Source of the DNA: Salinirubellus litoreus
GTDB lineage: Archaea; Halobacteriota; Halobacteria; Halobacteriales; Haloarculaceae
DNA length: 64,000 nucleotides
Assembly (NCBI RefSeq): GCF_037335815.1
Contig: NZ_CP147842.1
Location: 1 to 64,000 of the forward strand
Reading direction: 5' to 3'
The notes under the pieces are model-generated. The model made no database searches and had not been told where the DNA came from. It saw only the letters and a program-made list of their open reading frames with translations. The translations under genes and the position numbers were made by a program. This document shows, piece after piece, positions 36,299 to 46,671 of this stretch; the first letter of the stretch is position 1; every line of letters starts with the position of its first letter.

Positions 36299-37456
36299 TC
36301 ACGCACCTCCGAGGACCGTCACGGTGGTGCTCGCACCGCTCCCGCCGACGTTGTGTGCGAGGGCGATCTCGGCGTCGTCGACCTGGTTCGGATGCCGTCC
36401 CTCGAGCTGTTTCGTCAGTTCGACGACTTGGCCGATCCCGGTCGCGCCCACCGGATGGCCCTTCCCGAGGAGGCCGCCCGACGTGTTGACCGGGAGTGTG
36501 CCATCGACCGCCGTCTCTCCCTCGACTGCCCCCCGTGTCCCCTCGCCCCGCTCGTAGAACCCCAGCGCCTCGATCGCCAGGACCTCCGCGATGGTGAAGC
36601 AGTCGTGGACCTCCACCACGTCGACCTCGTCGGGCGTGACGTCGGCATCGCGGTAGGCCGCCCGGGCCGCGCGCTCGGCCGCCGGCGTCCGGGTGATAGA
36701 CGCCCGGTCCTGGAGTGCCACGGCGTCGCTCGACTGACCCGTCCCGAGAACGCTCGCCGACGTGTCGAGGTCGTTCTCCGCTGCGAACTCGTCGCTCACC
36801 ATGACGACGGCGCTGGCCCCGTCGGAGACCGGACACGCGTCGTAGAGGACGAGCGGCGTGGCGATCGGTTTCGATTCCAGGACCTCCTCGGTGGTCAGTT
36901 CCTCTTGGAACTGTGCGAGGGGGTTCTCGACTGCGTTGTTGTGGTTCTTGACCGAGACGGCGGCGAGATCCCCGTTCGTCGCATCGAACTCGTGCATGTA
37001 GCGGCGGGCCATGAGCGCGTAGATCCCGGGGAAGGTCAGCCCCTGCTCGTTCTCGTAGACATCGTCGGCCGCGTTGGCCAGCGCGTCGGTCACGTGCTCG
37101 ATATCGGCGACGGACATGAGTTCGACCCCGCCCGCGAGCACCACGTCGGCAGCCCCCGATTCGATGGCCGACACGGCCTGCCGGATGGTCGCACCTCCGG
37201 ACGCACAGGCGCTCTCGATCCTGACCGAGGCCGCCTCGCGGGCGCCGACGTGGTCCGCCAGGAGCGGTCCCATGTGCCCCTGGTCCTCGATGAGGTCGCC
37301 CATGAAGTTCCCGACGTAGACGGCGTCTACGTCACCGGGGAAGAGAGGGGTCCCTTCGAACGCCTCGGCGGCCGCCTCGCCGAACAGCTCCCGCGACGAG
37401 GACTCCGGGTGTTGGTCGTACTTCGTACTCGCTACGCTTGCGATTATCGCTCCCAT
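36299..37456 (-). CDS. Thiolase family protein (acetyl-CoA acetyltransferase type)
   Basis: 385 residues, archaeal thiolase/SCP2-like. The acylated Cys is in ESACASGGATIRQA, a VHDCFTIAE block precedes, and the second active site is GGLLGKGHPVGATG. It should condense or cleave acetoacetyl-CoA and supply PHA or isoprenoid precursors. ATG at 37456 (MGAIIASVAST) is chosen from the family N-terminus; the frame upstream is not protein-like. First gene of a three-gene operon with the OB-fold partner and acdA. Confidence 0.92.
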   Translation of the reverse strand: MGAIIASVASTKYDQHPESSSRELFGEAAAEAFEGTPLFPGDVDAVYVGNFMGDLIEDQGHMGPLLADHVGAREAASVRIESACASGGATIRQAVSAIESGAADVVLAGGVELMSVADIEHVTDALANAADDVYENEQGLTFPGIYALMARRYMHEFDATNGDLAAVSVKNHNNAVENPLAQFQEELTTEEVLESKPIATPLVLYDACPVSDGASAVVMVSDEFAAENDLDTSASVLGTGQSSDAVALQDRASITRTPAAERAARAAYRDADVTPDEVDVVEVHDCFTIAEVLAIEALGFYERGEGTRGAVEGETAVDGTLPVNTSGGLLGKGHPVGATGIGQVVELTKQLEGRHPNQVDDAEIALAHNVGGSGASTTVTVLGGA

Positions 37457-37786
37457 CTCGTGCCCCGGTACCGTAACCCGGGGATTAACATCACCGGTCG
37501 TTCCCGTTCGACAGGAATCGACTATCGTCGCGCTTCGATCGGACACGGCTGACGTGAGGTCTTTCTTCCGATCAGCGATCGAGGCAGGGTTCGTATCACT
37601 CATGCCTATCGTGGGCGATCGCCGGGTATGCCCAACTGGTGCGCTCGGTGTGGCCCTCGGCGAGGACGATATTCGTGTCTCCGTCATGGATGCACTCTCC
37701 CCACGGATCTGGATGACCGGCGCAGCGCTTCTCGTCCGGTCGTGCGCCACACACCGTCTATCGATGAGAAAGGATTGCGGAGCCGA
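37457..37786. other. Gene-free gap between two minus-strand genes
   Basis: About 330 bases, presumed promoter of the thiolase operon on its left. No supported gene. Confidence 0.3.
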
Positions 37787-38692
37787 TTACGGCGGACCGG
37801 GATTGTCAACGAGGGTGCTGTGCTCGCTGAACATGAACTCGGGAAGGCTGATCTCTTCGGGATCGTATTCCGTACCGGGCACTTCGTTGTAGAGACGTGA
37901 CACGACTTCACCGCGTTCGTTCGTCCGTGCAGGACGGTCGTGTACCGGCAGGACGAACTCGCCCTCGTAGAGCGCCTGCTTGACCGCGGTCTTCTCCTGT
38001 CGTTTGCTCGTCCCGTGGTTCCCCGTCGGTGCCGGCTCCTTGACGCCGACGCGCCCCGAGTTGGCGGGCGGGTGAGGCTCCTGAACCTGATCGTGGATAT
38101 CGTAGATGACGTCGCCGCAGATGACGGCCGTCCCTTCGTCGGTTTCGACGTGCACGTTCATCGACCCCTCCGTGTGACCGCCGGCCGCGTGGCACGTGAC
38201 GCCCGGGATGATCGTCTCCGGGCCGTCGTCGAGGTCGAGCAGCGCGAGCGCTTCGTCCTCGTGTAACCGATCGACGAGGTGTTTGACGTCCTCGGGTGGG
38301 TACTGCTTGCCCATGATCCCCGAGACGGAGTACTCCATCTCCCGGCGGTTGAGTGCCACCGTCGTGCTCATCGGGAACTGATCGTCCTGGCCCCCGTGAT
38401 CGATGTGCATGTGGGTGTGAAGGATCCACCCGATGTCCTCGAAGTCGTACCCGTGCTGTCCGAGTTGGTTCTCGAGTCTCATCTCCGGCGGCCGGTAGCC
38501 CTGCATCCCAAGCCGCTGCATGATGTCCTCCTCGCGGAATCCCGTGTCGACGAGTACGGGTTCCTCGCCGCCCTCGATCAGGAACGCGTTGGTCGGCGCG
38601 GGGACGTCCTGACCGAGCTCCCGACCCAGGACGAGGAAGCTCGACTCGAGCGTGATGTCACCTGTGTCTAGTACCTTTATTTCGAGTCCCAT
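37787..38692 (-). CDS. Metallo-beta-lactamase-fold hydrolase (lactonase-like)
   Basis: 301 residues. The metal motif is HTHMHIDHGG, with downstream GGHTEGSM and CGDVIYD metal ligands and a late His (LPVHDRP). This is the pattern of N-acyl-homoserine-lactone lactonases and related MBL hydrolases. An insertion around 215-245 (PPANSGRVGVKE..NHGTSKRQEK) is unusual. Substrate unknown; a lactone or thioester of acyl metabolism fits the neighbours. Confidence 0.85.
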   Translation of the reverse strand: MGLEIKVLDTGDITLESSFLVLGRELGQDVPAPTNAFLIEGGEEPVLVDTGFREEDIMQRLGMQGYRPPEMRLENQLGQHGYDFEDIGWILHTHMHIDHGGQDDQFPMSTTVALNRREMEYSVSGIMGKQYPPEDVKHLVDRLHEDEALALLDLDDGPETIIPGVTCHAAGGHTEGSMNVHVETDEGTAVICGDVIYDIHDQVQEPHPPANSGRVGVKEPAPTGNHGTSKRQEKTAVKQALYEGEFVLPVHDRPARTNERGEVVSRLYNEVPGTEYDPEEISLPEFMFSEHSTLVDNPGPP

Positions 38693-38701
38693 GGGGATCA
38701 A

Positions 38702-39310
38702 CCCGTTCGATCACGGGGCTCCAGGGGAGGTATCGCTTCGGATACTTCTCGATCACTGGGATGTTACCGATCGACTATACGTGTGCGGAACTCCCCTTCT
38801 CGCCTGGCGAGGGTCGAACGTCGAGACCCCGGAGTGAAGGGGGCGGCGCATCGCTGTGGACGTCCCCGATCGCACCGACGGAACGATCACGGACGACGAT
38901 CCCGGAGGAGGTTCTCGTTTTCCTTCCTCGGGTCGACGGCGAGTCCGAACTCGTTCTCATGGTTTCGGACGGGGCGAGTTGCCGTTGGGAAAGCAGGTAC
39001 GCCAGCGGGGACTGCGCGAGGAACTCGAACCCGATCTCCGACGCGATCGACACCGAGTGGTGTTGACGGCCTCTCCACGCGGCCCGCGAGCGAAAGGCAC
39101 CGAAACGATTCCTGCTCGGTGGAACCCGATCGGAGCAGCCCTGGCTCGAGAGACCATCTCGAGCCGGGGGACCGTCCCCACGGGCGAGGCCGGATCGGTT
39201 CTCGGACCGATCGGTACCCTCCTCCGATGCTGTCGACGAGAACGGTGCGCTCGAGCGCCGGTTACCGACCATCGGGACGAGACGATCCCGCGGCGGTCGA
39301 CCGGGACGGC
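38702..39310. other. Gene-free stretch
   Basis: About 610 bases without a supported gene. Several long frames are open on both strands but their residues are Arg/Ser/Pro-rich shadows. It may be a decayed gene. Confidence 0.3.
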
Positions 39311-39311
39311 G

Positions 39312-39319
39312 ATGTATAT
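39312..39319 (+). promoter_or_regulatory. TATA box of a Usp gene
   Basis: ATGTATATT lies 28-35 bases before the ATG at 39347, giving a nearly leaderless transcript and supporting that start. Confidence 0.5.
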
Positions 39320-39346
39320 TTGCGGCTACACGTCTCGCGTTATCGT

Positions 39347-39817
39347 ATGCCGACCAGAGTGCTTGTGCCGACCGAAGGTTCGCCCCTCTCGATGAAAGCC
39401 CTGGAAGTCGCCTTGACGGATTACCACGATGCCGGGATCGTGGTACTGCACGTCATGGATCCCATCGGATCGGGACTCAGCATCATCGACGTGATGCGGC
39501 CGAAGTTCGGCGACGGCGCCCCACCCGGCTCGGTGACGCCCGAGTACTGGGAGGAGTGGCACGAGCGGGCCGAAGCACGCGCCGAGGAGGTATTCGAGCG
39601 TGCTCGCGAGGTGGCCGGGGAGTACGACCACGCCGTCGAAACCGTCCACGAGTTCGGCGACCCCGACGACGTCATCGTCGAGTACGCCGACGAGCACGAC
39701 ATCGATCGCATCGTCTTGGGCAGTCACTGCCGGACCGGCGCGGAGCGCTATCTCCTCGGGAGCGTCGCCGAGACGGTGGTCAGACGAGCGTCGGTCCCGG
39801 TCATGGTCGTCAGGTGA
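39347..39817 (+). CDS. Universal stress protein
   Basis: Single Usp domain of 156 residues, MPTRVLVPTEGSPLSMKALE. The usual DGS is EGS. The ATP loop is VLGSHCRTGAERYLLGSVAETV; the G of GSHG is Cys, so binding may differ slightly. A longer loop with DVMRPKFGDGAPPGS follows beta2. The frame is open far upstream, but the ATG with a TATA box fits the family start. Confidence 0.9.
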   Translation: MPTRVLVPTEGSPLSMKALEVALTDYHDAGIVVLHVMDPIGSGLSIIDVMRPKFGDGAPPGSVTPEYWEEWHERAEARAEEVFERAREVAGEYDHAVETVHEFGDPDDVIVEYADEHDIDRIVLGSHCRTGAERYLLGSVAETVVRRASVPVMVVR

Positions 39818-40076
39818 ACGGGCGCGCGAGTCGAGGGTCGTCCGGCGGATGTGAGCCGAACGGACGGGATCGACTCTGCGCTTCGACTCGTCGGACGTAG
39901 ATAGCGGAGATACGTTACAGCACCCGTACCGGAGGTCTGGCGGGACTGGGGCAGTCGGGTACTCGACGCACACTCGAGTGGCGAACGGATGAGCGACCTA
40001 CCTCCGTGCGAAGGGAAATCCAACGGGATGGGAACGACTACGGAGACTTTTGAAAGATCCGCGTTGAACCGGTACC

Positions 40077-40445
40077 ATGGCGAAACTCAACCGTCTCGAG
40101 TACGACGGAGTCTCGCACCAGCCGTGGAGCGAACCCACGCTCGCCGATCTCACGAGCGGACATACGGGGATGTCCGAAACGAGCGAGTGGGACGACCTGA
40201 CACGGGGCCAGAAGCGACACATCAGGCATCACTTCCTCGTTACCGTCGGCGAGACCGATTCGGACGGACTCCCGGAGACGTTCGGCCAACTGAAACTCCC
40301 CGTGGTGACTCCGAACCACAAGCTATCGAAGCAGGCAGTGGACAACGCCGACGCCCGGTTGGGTCAGGTCGAAAGCCTCGGAGACGTCGAGTCGGACGCC
40401 CGTACCCGCCTCACCAACCTCCAGGAGAACGAACTCGGCGAGTAG
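40077..40445 (+). CDS. Haloarchaeal hypothetical protein
   Basis: 122 residues, MAKLNRLEYDGVSHQPWSEP, a middle helix SEWDDLTRGQKRHIRHHFL, and a C-terminus with NADARLGQVESLGDVESDA. The last 50 residues recall a small helical domain found at the end of some viral or metal-stress proteins (DUF6582-like), but I am not sure. Soluble, function unknown. Confidence 0.65.
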   Translation: MAKLNRLEYDGVSHQPWSEPTLADLTSGHTGMSETSEWDDLTRGQKRHIRHHFLVTVGETDSDGLPETFGQLKLPVVTPNHKLSKQAVDNADARLGQVESLGDVESDARTRLTNLQENELGE

Positions 40446-40674
40446 GGGTCGGCGAGGGGTCCCCGGATCCGACCCGCCCTGAGAGCCCGTCAGTGGATCG
40501 TCCGGACGCTCCGAACGGAGGGCGTGTATCTCCCATCGAATGGGTCGAAACACGACGAGTACAGAACCCGTACACGGGGGGGCCGGGTTCCGATGATCGG
40601 TCGGTAAGGAAGCTTCCGTCGTACCGACTGCATTCCTCGTGGAGACCGTTTCGCCGTCCGGAGGCCGAGAGACG

Positions 40675-43437
40675 TCACTCGGCGTCGGGGGGCGCGAACA
40701 CCCGGTCGAGGACCTCGCTCGTACCGAGGTTCAACACGAGGAAGCCGACGAACGCGGCGCCGATCCAGGTCCACTCGTCCACCGAGAGCGGTCGAACCGC
40801 GAAGAACTCGTTGAGCGGCGTGTAGAGCACGAGTAACTGCAACAAGAGCGTGATCCCGATCGACCCGATCAACCACCTGTTCGAGAGGATCGAGAGGTCA
40901 TACCGCGCCCGGATCACCTGGATCCGCACCACCTCGACGACGACGAGGAACGTGAACAGCAGCGTCTGGGCGCGGATCAGGGTCGTGACCGTCAGCAGGC
41001 CGTAGAAGAACAGCGCGAGCCCGGTGACCGTCATGACGAGACCGATCACCGCGATCGAAGCCATCATCTGTCGGTTGATGACCGGCTCGTCCGAACCCCG
41101 TGGCGGTCGGTCGAGGATGTTCTCGGTCTTCGGATCGGCACCGAGCGCCAGCGCCGGGAGCCCGTCGGTCACCAGGTTGATCCAGAGGAGCATGACCGGC
41201 GTGAGGATCAGTGCCTCGGACTGCTCCGCGAAGAGCTCCGGGAACAGGAACGTCCCGACGAGGACGCCGACGAACACCACGAGCACCTCGCCGGCGTTGG
41301 CCGAGAGGAGGTAGTTCACGAACTTCCGGATGTTGTCGAAGATGCCCCGGCCCTCGGCGATGGCGTCGCGGATCGTCGCGAAGTTGTCGTCCTGGAGGAC
41401 CATGTCGCTGGCCTGCTGGGCGACGTCCGTCCCGCGGATCCCCATCGAGATGCCCACGTCGGCGTTCCGGAGCGCCGGCGCATCGTTGACGCCGTCGCCC
41501 GTCATCGCCACGTTGTGCTCGTTGGCCTGGAGCGCCTCGAGGATCCGGACCTTGTGGTCCGGATTGACACGAGCGAACACCTCGACGTCCTCGACGGCCT
41601 CCCGGAGTTCTTCCTCGGAGAGCGGCTCGACCTCCTGCCCGGTCATGGCCCCCTCCGAGTCGAACCCGACCTCCTCGCCGATGGCCTTTGCCGTCTCGGC
41701 GTTGTCGCCGGTCACCATGACGACCCTGATCCCCGCGCTCCGGCAGTCCGCGACGGCGTCCGGGACCTCCTCGCGCGGCGGATCGAGCATCCCCTGGAGT
41801 CCGAGGAAGACCATCCCGTTCTCGATCTCCTCCTCGCTCGCGTCCGGGTCGCCGACCTCTTTCGACGCGAACCCGAGGACACGAAGCGCGTCGCCCGCGA
41901 AGGTCTCGTTTGTCTCGAGGATCGCCTCGCGCTTCTCGTCGGTGAGCTCCGAAACCTCCCCGTCTTCGAGGACGCGGTCGCAGTGGTCGAGCACCACCTC
42001 GGGAGCGCCCTTCATGTACGCGGTGGTGGGGTCCTCCTCGACGACGACGGTCATGCGCTTGCGTTCGGAGGAGAACGGGATCTCGCGGCGACGGTCGTGG
42101 TCGTAGTCGAGCCCGGCCTTCTCCGCGGAGACGAGGAGGGCCGCTTCGGTCGGATCGCCCAGGTACTCCTTCTCCTCGGATTCGGGGGCGCGTTCGGCGT
42201 TGTTGCAGACCGCGCCACACCGGAGGACGGGTTCTAACTGGCCCGGATCGATCGACTCGTCGTTTAACTGGAACTCGCCCTCTGGTTCCGTCCCCGATCC
42301 GGTTACGGTGTACGTCTCACCCGACGTGTAGATCCGCGTGACGGTCATCCGGTTCTCCGTGAGCGTCCCGGTCTTGTCCGTCACGATGACGTCGACAGAC
42401 CCCAGGCTCTCGACGACGGGGAGCCGCCTGACGAGCGCGTTCCGGTCGACCAGTCGCCGCGAACCGAGTGCCAGCGTGAACGTGACGACCGCGGGGAGGC
42501 CCTCGGGGACGGCCGCGACGGCGAGCGTCACTCCGACGAGGAGGATCGTCAGCGGGCTCGCCGCCGTGAGCAGAAACTGGACCACGGCGACGAGCGCGAT
42601 GAGGGCGATGACGCCGTAGCCGATCTGTTTCCCGAGCTGATCGACCTCCTTCTGGAACGGCGTCCGTTCGTCCTCCGCCTCCTGTATCTGGGTGGCGATG
42701 CTGCCGACCTCCGTATCCATGCCCGTTTCGACCACGACAGCGGTTCCCCCGCCCCTGACGGCCGAGGTGTTCATGTAGACCATGTCGGTCCGGTCCGCCA
42801 GTGGCGCGTCCTCGTCGACAGCCTCGACCGATTTTTGGACGTTCGTGCTCTCGCCGGTGAGCGCGGACTCGTTCGTCTCGAGACTATTGCCCTCGACGAG
42901 TCGGGCGTCGGCGGGAACCGCGTCGCCCTGTTCGAGGACCACGACGTCCCCTGGGACGATCCCGGTCGCATCGATGGAGACCTTCTCGCCGTCCCGCAGT
43001 ACCGTCGCCTCGGGCGAGGACATCTCCCGCAGTGCCTCGATGGATTTCTCGGCCTGATAGTCCTGAACGAACCCGAAGACGCCGTTCGCGAGGAGGATCA
43101 GGAGGATGAGCGCGGCGTCGGTATAGTGGGGTTCGAATCCCGGGAACAGGCCGACGCCCAGCGAGAGGAGTGCTGCGAGGACGAGAATATAGATGAGGAA
43201 GTCCTGGAACTGCGAGAGGAAGATCTTCACGGCGGAGATCTCCTCCTCTCGACGGATCTCGTTCGGACCGTATTCCTCAAGTCGACGCTCGGCCTCCTCA
43301 GACGTGAGTCCCCCTTCGTCCGTGTCCACCCGTTCGAACACGTCCTCGGGTGCCAGACTGTGCCAGGCAGTCGATCCGACGTCCCCGTCTCGCGCTCCCT
43401 CTCCTCCTGGCTGCTCGGAGGACGCCGTCGTACTCAT
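40675..43437 (-). CDS. Cation-transporting P-type ATPase (Ca-type, P2), copy 1
   Basis: 920 residues. ATP-driven cation pump in the membrane. Order: cation-ATPase N-terminal domain (HSLAPEDVFERVDTDEGGL), M1-M2, actuator domain (TGES), M4 with PEGLP typical of Ca/Mn pumps, phosphorylated Asp354 in DKTGTLT, nucleotide domain, the TGDNAETAKAIG and GDGVNDAPAL hinge, and six C-terminal helices. The SERCA-like M4 and helices point to Ca2+ or Mn2+ export. A frameshifted paralogue is at 51532-54116. It is flanked by Usp genes, as is CtpF in mycobacterial dormancy clusters. Confidence 0.92.
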   Translation of the reverse strand: MSTTASSEQPGGEGARDGDVGSTAWHSLAPEDVFERVDTDEGGLTSEEAERRLEEYGPNEIRREEEISAVKIFLSQFQDFLIYILVLAALLSLGVGLFPGFEPHYTDAALILLILLANGVFGFVQDYQAEKSIEALREMSSPEATVLRDGEKVSIDATGIVPGDVVVLEQGDAVPADARLVEGNSLETNESALTGESTNVQKSVEAVDEDAPLADRTDMVYMNTSAVRGGGTAVVVETGMDTEVGSIATQIQEAEDERTPFQKEVDQLGKQIGYGVIALIALVAVVQFLLTAASPLTILLVGVTLAVAAVPEGLPAVVTFTLALGSRRLVDRNALVRRLPVVESLGSVDVIVTDKTGTLTENRMTVTRIYTSGETYTVTGSGTEPEGEFQLNDESIDPGQLEPVLRCGAVCNNAERAPESEEKEYLGDPTEAALLVSAEKAGLDYDHDRRREIPFSSERKRMTVVVEEDPTTAYMKGAPEVVLDHCDRVLEDGEVSELTDEKREAILETNETFAGDALRVLGFASKEVGDPDASEEEIENGMVFLGLQGMLDPPREEVPDAVADCRSAGIRVVMVTGDNAETAKAIGEEVGFDSEGAMTGQEVEPLSEEELREAVEDVEVFARVNPDHKVRILEALQANEHNVAMTGDGVNDAPALRNADVGISMGIRGTDVAQQASDMVLQDDNFATIRDAIAEGRGIFDNIRKFVNYLLSANAGEVLVVFVGVLVGTFLFPELFAEQSEALILTPVMLLWINLVTDGLPALALGADPKTENILDRPPRGSDEPVINRQMMASIAVIGLVMTVTGLALFFYGLLTVTTLIRAQTLLFTFLVVVEVVRIQVIRARYDLSILSNRWLIGSIGITLLLQLLVLYTPLNEFFAVRPLSVDEWTWIGAAFVGFLVLNLGTSEVLDRVFAPPDAE

Positions 43438-43510
43438 TGCCCGGGGGACGAAAGCGAGAGCGCGTTCGACGTATCGAGTCCCCGTCTTATCATCAATATG
43501 TTACCTACGA

Positions 43511-43771
43511 CTACGCATGCGCAAAAGACGGCACCGATATTCCCGGTCGGTGGGAAGTGCCCATCCCCGGCCGATCGTCGTCCGATACGAGCACACCGGC
43601 CGCGGGCCAGGTCCGCTGGTAGCGGACGATCCCCGGCGGCAACTCTCCGAGCTCGAGGACGTGGACGATGCACAGCTCGGCATCGAAGCGGTCGGCGAAA
43701 GCGATGGCCGCCTCGGCGGCGGCGTCGGCGACATCGCTCCCATCCGTGGGGACCAGAATCCGATCGTACAT
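43511..43771 (-). pseudogene. Usp N-terminal part, truncated
   Basis: Starts MYDRILVPTDGSDVADAAAE and continues to CIVHVLELGELPPG, then diverges into non-Usp sequence and stops. The ATP loop (GxxG) is missing, so only half a Usp domain is left. It lies between the ATPase and another Usp gene. Confidence 0.7.
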
Positions 43772-43801
43772 GCGTTCTCTCTGTGGCTGGAGTCGGTGTG
43801 G

Positions 43802-44321
43802 TCATAAAATCGACCCGTGAACTCGGCGATGGACCCCGCGAGAGTCTGGATAGGGCCACACGGATCGTCCATCGGACGGCCGTTTGAGGCCCCCGACTCC
43901 TCTGACGACGGTCACCGGGACAGGCGCCCGCTGGACGACGGTCCCTGCGACGTCGCCGAGTAGCACCCGGGAGACGAGCGACCTGCCGTGCGAGCCGATC
44001 ACGATGAGGTCGATACCGTGCGCCTCCGTGCACTCCGGAATGACCCGCGAGGGCTTTCCGAACTCCGTGACGGTTCGGACCTCGCTGGCGTGGTCTTCCG
44101 TCCGCTCGCGAATCTCGCCGAACAGTTCCTCGGCGCCCTCCACTGGACGGTCCCGGATTTCCGCCGGTCCGACGAGCATCTCGGCCCCCGTACCTCTCCT
44201 CGACGTGGTCGATGACGCGGAGAACGGTGATGCTGGCGTCCGGGTGGATGTCCAGTGCGAAGTCGAGAGCACGCTCGGCGAGCGGTGAATCGTCCATCGG
44301 AACCAAGACGTGTTCGACCAT
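43802..44321 (-). pseudogene. Universal stress protein, frameshifted
   Basis: The ATG at 44321 starts MVEHVLVPMDDSPLAERAL and runs to RVIDHVEERYG, then breaks at a G run near 44190. The next frame has AEMLVGPAEI, IDLIVIGSHGRSLVSRVLLG and a 40-residue tail. One extra or two missing bases join them. Usp domain with a normal ATP loop. Confidence 0.78.
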
Positions 44322-44428
44322 ACCACGAACCCTCGTCAACGGGTGCAACAGGTTCTCACGATACTTCCCCGTCGCCTGGGTTGTAGCCCCCCGTGACCCA
44401 CTCGGGCCGGACTCGACCGGAAGGCACC

Positions 44429-45523
44429 TCAGTTCACCGCCAGCGGCACGAGCAGGAGCGCCAACGGCACCACCAGCAAGAACAGGACGAATGCGAGGAA
44501 CACGCGTCGATCCTCGAGAAGCCGCTCGTCGATGGCGACGATGACGCGACTGTAGGTGTCGTGGACGAGGAGCGCTCCCAGCGTGAGGAGCGTCGCGATC
44601 GCCAGGAGTTCGAGGACGACTGCGGTACCGACGGCCGACTCGAGGAAGACGGCCACGACCAGGGTATCGATTAGCGTGCCGATGTTGGCGCCGAGCACGT
44701 ACGGGATGAGTTCCTCGCGTTCGACGTAGCCCCGGTTGTAGAGGGGGACGATGACACCGAGCGAGAACGCCACGCTCGTCGTCACGCCAGTGACCAGCAG
44801 ACCGATGGCGAACGACACCCAGGTGCGCTGCAAGCGACTGAAGAACCGCTTGCGGAGTGTCGCCGTGTCGACGTTCGCGAGGATCCGGTCGAACAGCTTC
44901 AGACTCGCGAACAGCACCCCGACCGCAACGAGGAACGACAGCACCGGGCCGATAGCGTTCGTGATCGTGGCGGTGAGCGGGTCAAAGAATCCCAGCGGGT
45001 CGGCGCTGACGGTCCACCCCCGACTGGCGGCGCGAAACGAGTCACCGAGGTACGGCAGCGCGAGATACCCGAAGGCGGTGACCGGGAGGTAGACAGAGAG
45101 CGTCAGGAGGAAGGTGAGTAGCCCCATGCTGACCGATTTCTGCAGGGAGTAGCGCTCCTTCTGGAGGTAATCGAGCGCGCCGATGAAGACGACGATCGCC
45201 GCGGCGCCTAGCCGCGACCCGGCGACCATCAGGAACAGCTGTGGCGCGGAGACGATGTCGACCGTGAACAGCGAGAGGGCCAGCGCCGCGACCACCGACC
45301 CATTGGCGAGGGCGTACGCACCCGACCAACTCAGCCCGAGCGCGGAGGCGTCCCCGACGACGACCCGGAGGAACACCCGTTCGAGGAGCGGGGCCGCGGC
45401 GTCCGTGGCCGTCCCGAGCAACTGGACGGCGAACAGGAACAGGAGGATCGCGCCGGCGGCACCGATGGGGAGGAGACGGGAAGACGAGAGTTCATCGGCC
45501 AGCTGGGAGAACCGAAATCTCAT
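44429..45523 (-). CDS. Na+/phosphate cotransporter-type membrane protein
   Basis: About 364 residues and nine or more spans. Two inverted-repeat halves are visible, with SRLGAAAIVVFIGALDY in the first and TGVTTSVAFSLGVIVPL..VLGANIGTLIDTL in the second, like the QSSS/GANIGTT repeats of NptA/PNaS proteins. It probably imports phosphate or another anion with Na+. ATG at 45523 chosen; a longer start at 45574 is possible. A linked Usp gene lies upstream. Confidence 0.82.
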   Translation of the reverse strand: MRFRFSQLADELSSSRLLPIGAAGAILLFLFAVQLLGTATDAAAPLLERVFLRVVVGDASALGLSWSGAYALANGSVVAALALSLFTVDIVSAPQLFLMVAGSRLGAAAIVVFIGALDYLQKERYSLQKSVSMGLLTFLLTLSVYLPVTAFGYLALPYLGDSFRAASRGWTVSADPLGFFDPLTATITNAIGPVLSFLVAVGVLFASLKLFDRILANVDTATLRKRFFSRLQRTWVSFAIGLLVTGVTTSVAFSLGVIVPLYNRGYVEREELIPYVLGANIGTLIDTLVVAVFLESAVGTAVVLELLAIATLLTLGALLVHDTYSRVIVAIDERLLEDRRVFLAFVLFLLVVPLALLLVPLAVN

Positions 45524-45733
45524 CGGATGCGCCTCTTCGGAGCGGACGGATTCCACCACGAGCGAGACGGGCATCTGGGTCCCTCGTCCCACCGACGTAC
45601 CGAGATAATGGCGCGACTGTCGAATCGAATCATGCTGTTGCTAGCGACACTCCCGATCACTGGGCGCGTCGAATACCTACCGATGAAACCCTCCGCCCCA
45701 CGATAGTCCGAACGGGCTCGTTCGATTCCATGG

Positions 45734-46156
45734 CTACTGCACTCCGGCTTCGACGACTTCCATGTCTCGGTCAGCCAGATCCGCGACTTTCCGCCCGACC
45801 CCACGGAAGTGTTCGTCGTGATCACCGTGTTCGCCCATCACGATGACGTCCGCGTCCACCTCCTCGGCGTATTCGAGGATTACGTCGTGAGGAACCCCGT
45901 GTCGGGTCTCCCCCCGGACCACCACGTTGTGTTCCTCGGCCATATCGACCACTTCATCGACGCATACCGCCGCGTGGTCCTCCGCGTAGATGGTCGCGAG
46001 CTCCGCCGAACTGAGGACCGGGTCCTCGAAGCGTCGCCGGTCGACCACGCAGATGACGTGGAGTGTCTCCCCCCTCTCTTCGGCGAGGTCGATGGCACGT
46101 TCGGCCGCCTGCCGTGCGTATTCGCTTCCATCCGTGGCCAGTATGATCACTCCCAT
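45734..46156 (-). CDS. Universal stress protein
   Basis: 140 residues, MGVIILATDGSEYARQAAE. ATP loop region reads VIVMGEHGDHDEHFRGVGRKVADLADRDMEVV, in which the usual second Gly-Ser is lost, so ATP binding is doubtful. A diverged Usp. Confidence 0.85.
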   Translation of the reverse strand: MGVIILATDGSEYARQAAERAIDLAEERGETLHVICVVDRRRFEDPVLSSAELATIYAEDHAAVCVDEVVDMAEEHNVVVRGETRHGVPHDVILEYAEEVDADVIVMGEHGDHDEHFRGVGRKVADLADRDMEVVEAGVQ

Positions 46157-46671
46157 AACGTAGTAGTCGCCGGGAATCAATTAACTCTGTACCGTAGTTC
46201 CCAGTGGCTCGGAACAGCTCTGTACGAAGCGCGAGCGTGCCTCGTCGAACACTCCGTTCCCGGTCTCGAGAGCGGGGAAGATTGCGCCCGCAACCGAACA
46301 CCCGATCCGCTGTTCGTCGATCAGCCCGTCGAGGATCCTCATTCCGTTCCAACACCTCCGGCCTGGTTCCGGATTGCCGAACCGAAACGAGCAAACGACT
46401 GCGACGCAGCCATACCGACGGGACCGTCAGTACAGGAGGTGCGATCCCTCTACTCGGGATAGGTACCGTCGTTCGGTCACATCCGGGACCCGGTCGCTAC
46501 TGCGGGGAAGGTATGCGATGTGAAGGGAGAGGTATGCCACTGGCGGGTCCACGCCTCACTGTCTGTCCAGTCCGGGATATCTCTCGGTATCGAGCAGGGA
46601 GATCCGGGCTGTTGACCCTGCGAACCCCCGGTTCGAGTGTCGGTCCGACCGACTCGAATGAATCGTTCCGA
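46157..46671. other. Gene-free stretch
   Basis: About 515 bases without a supported gene, between a Usp and a PPOX-fold gene, both on the minus strand. Confidence 0.3.

Noticed and set aside
36287..37552. 421-residue plus-strand frame opposite the thiolase
   Set aside because: Shadow of the thiolase coding strand, caused by high third-position GC.
38775..39272. 165-residue minus-strand frame in the gap before a Usp gene
   Set aside because: Ser/Arg/Pro-rich without motifs or haloarchaeal acidic bias; not supported.
40898..42220. 440-residue second minus-strand frame within the P-ATPase
   Set aside because: Out-of-frame Arg/Gly-rich shadow of the ATPase.
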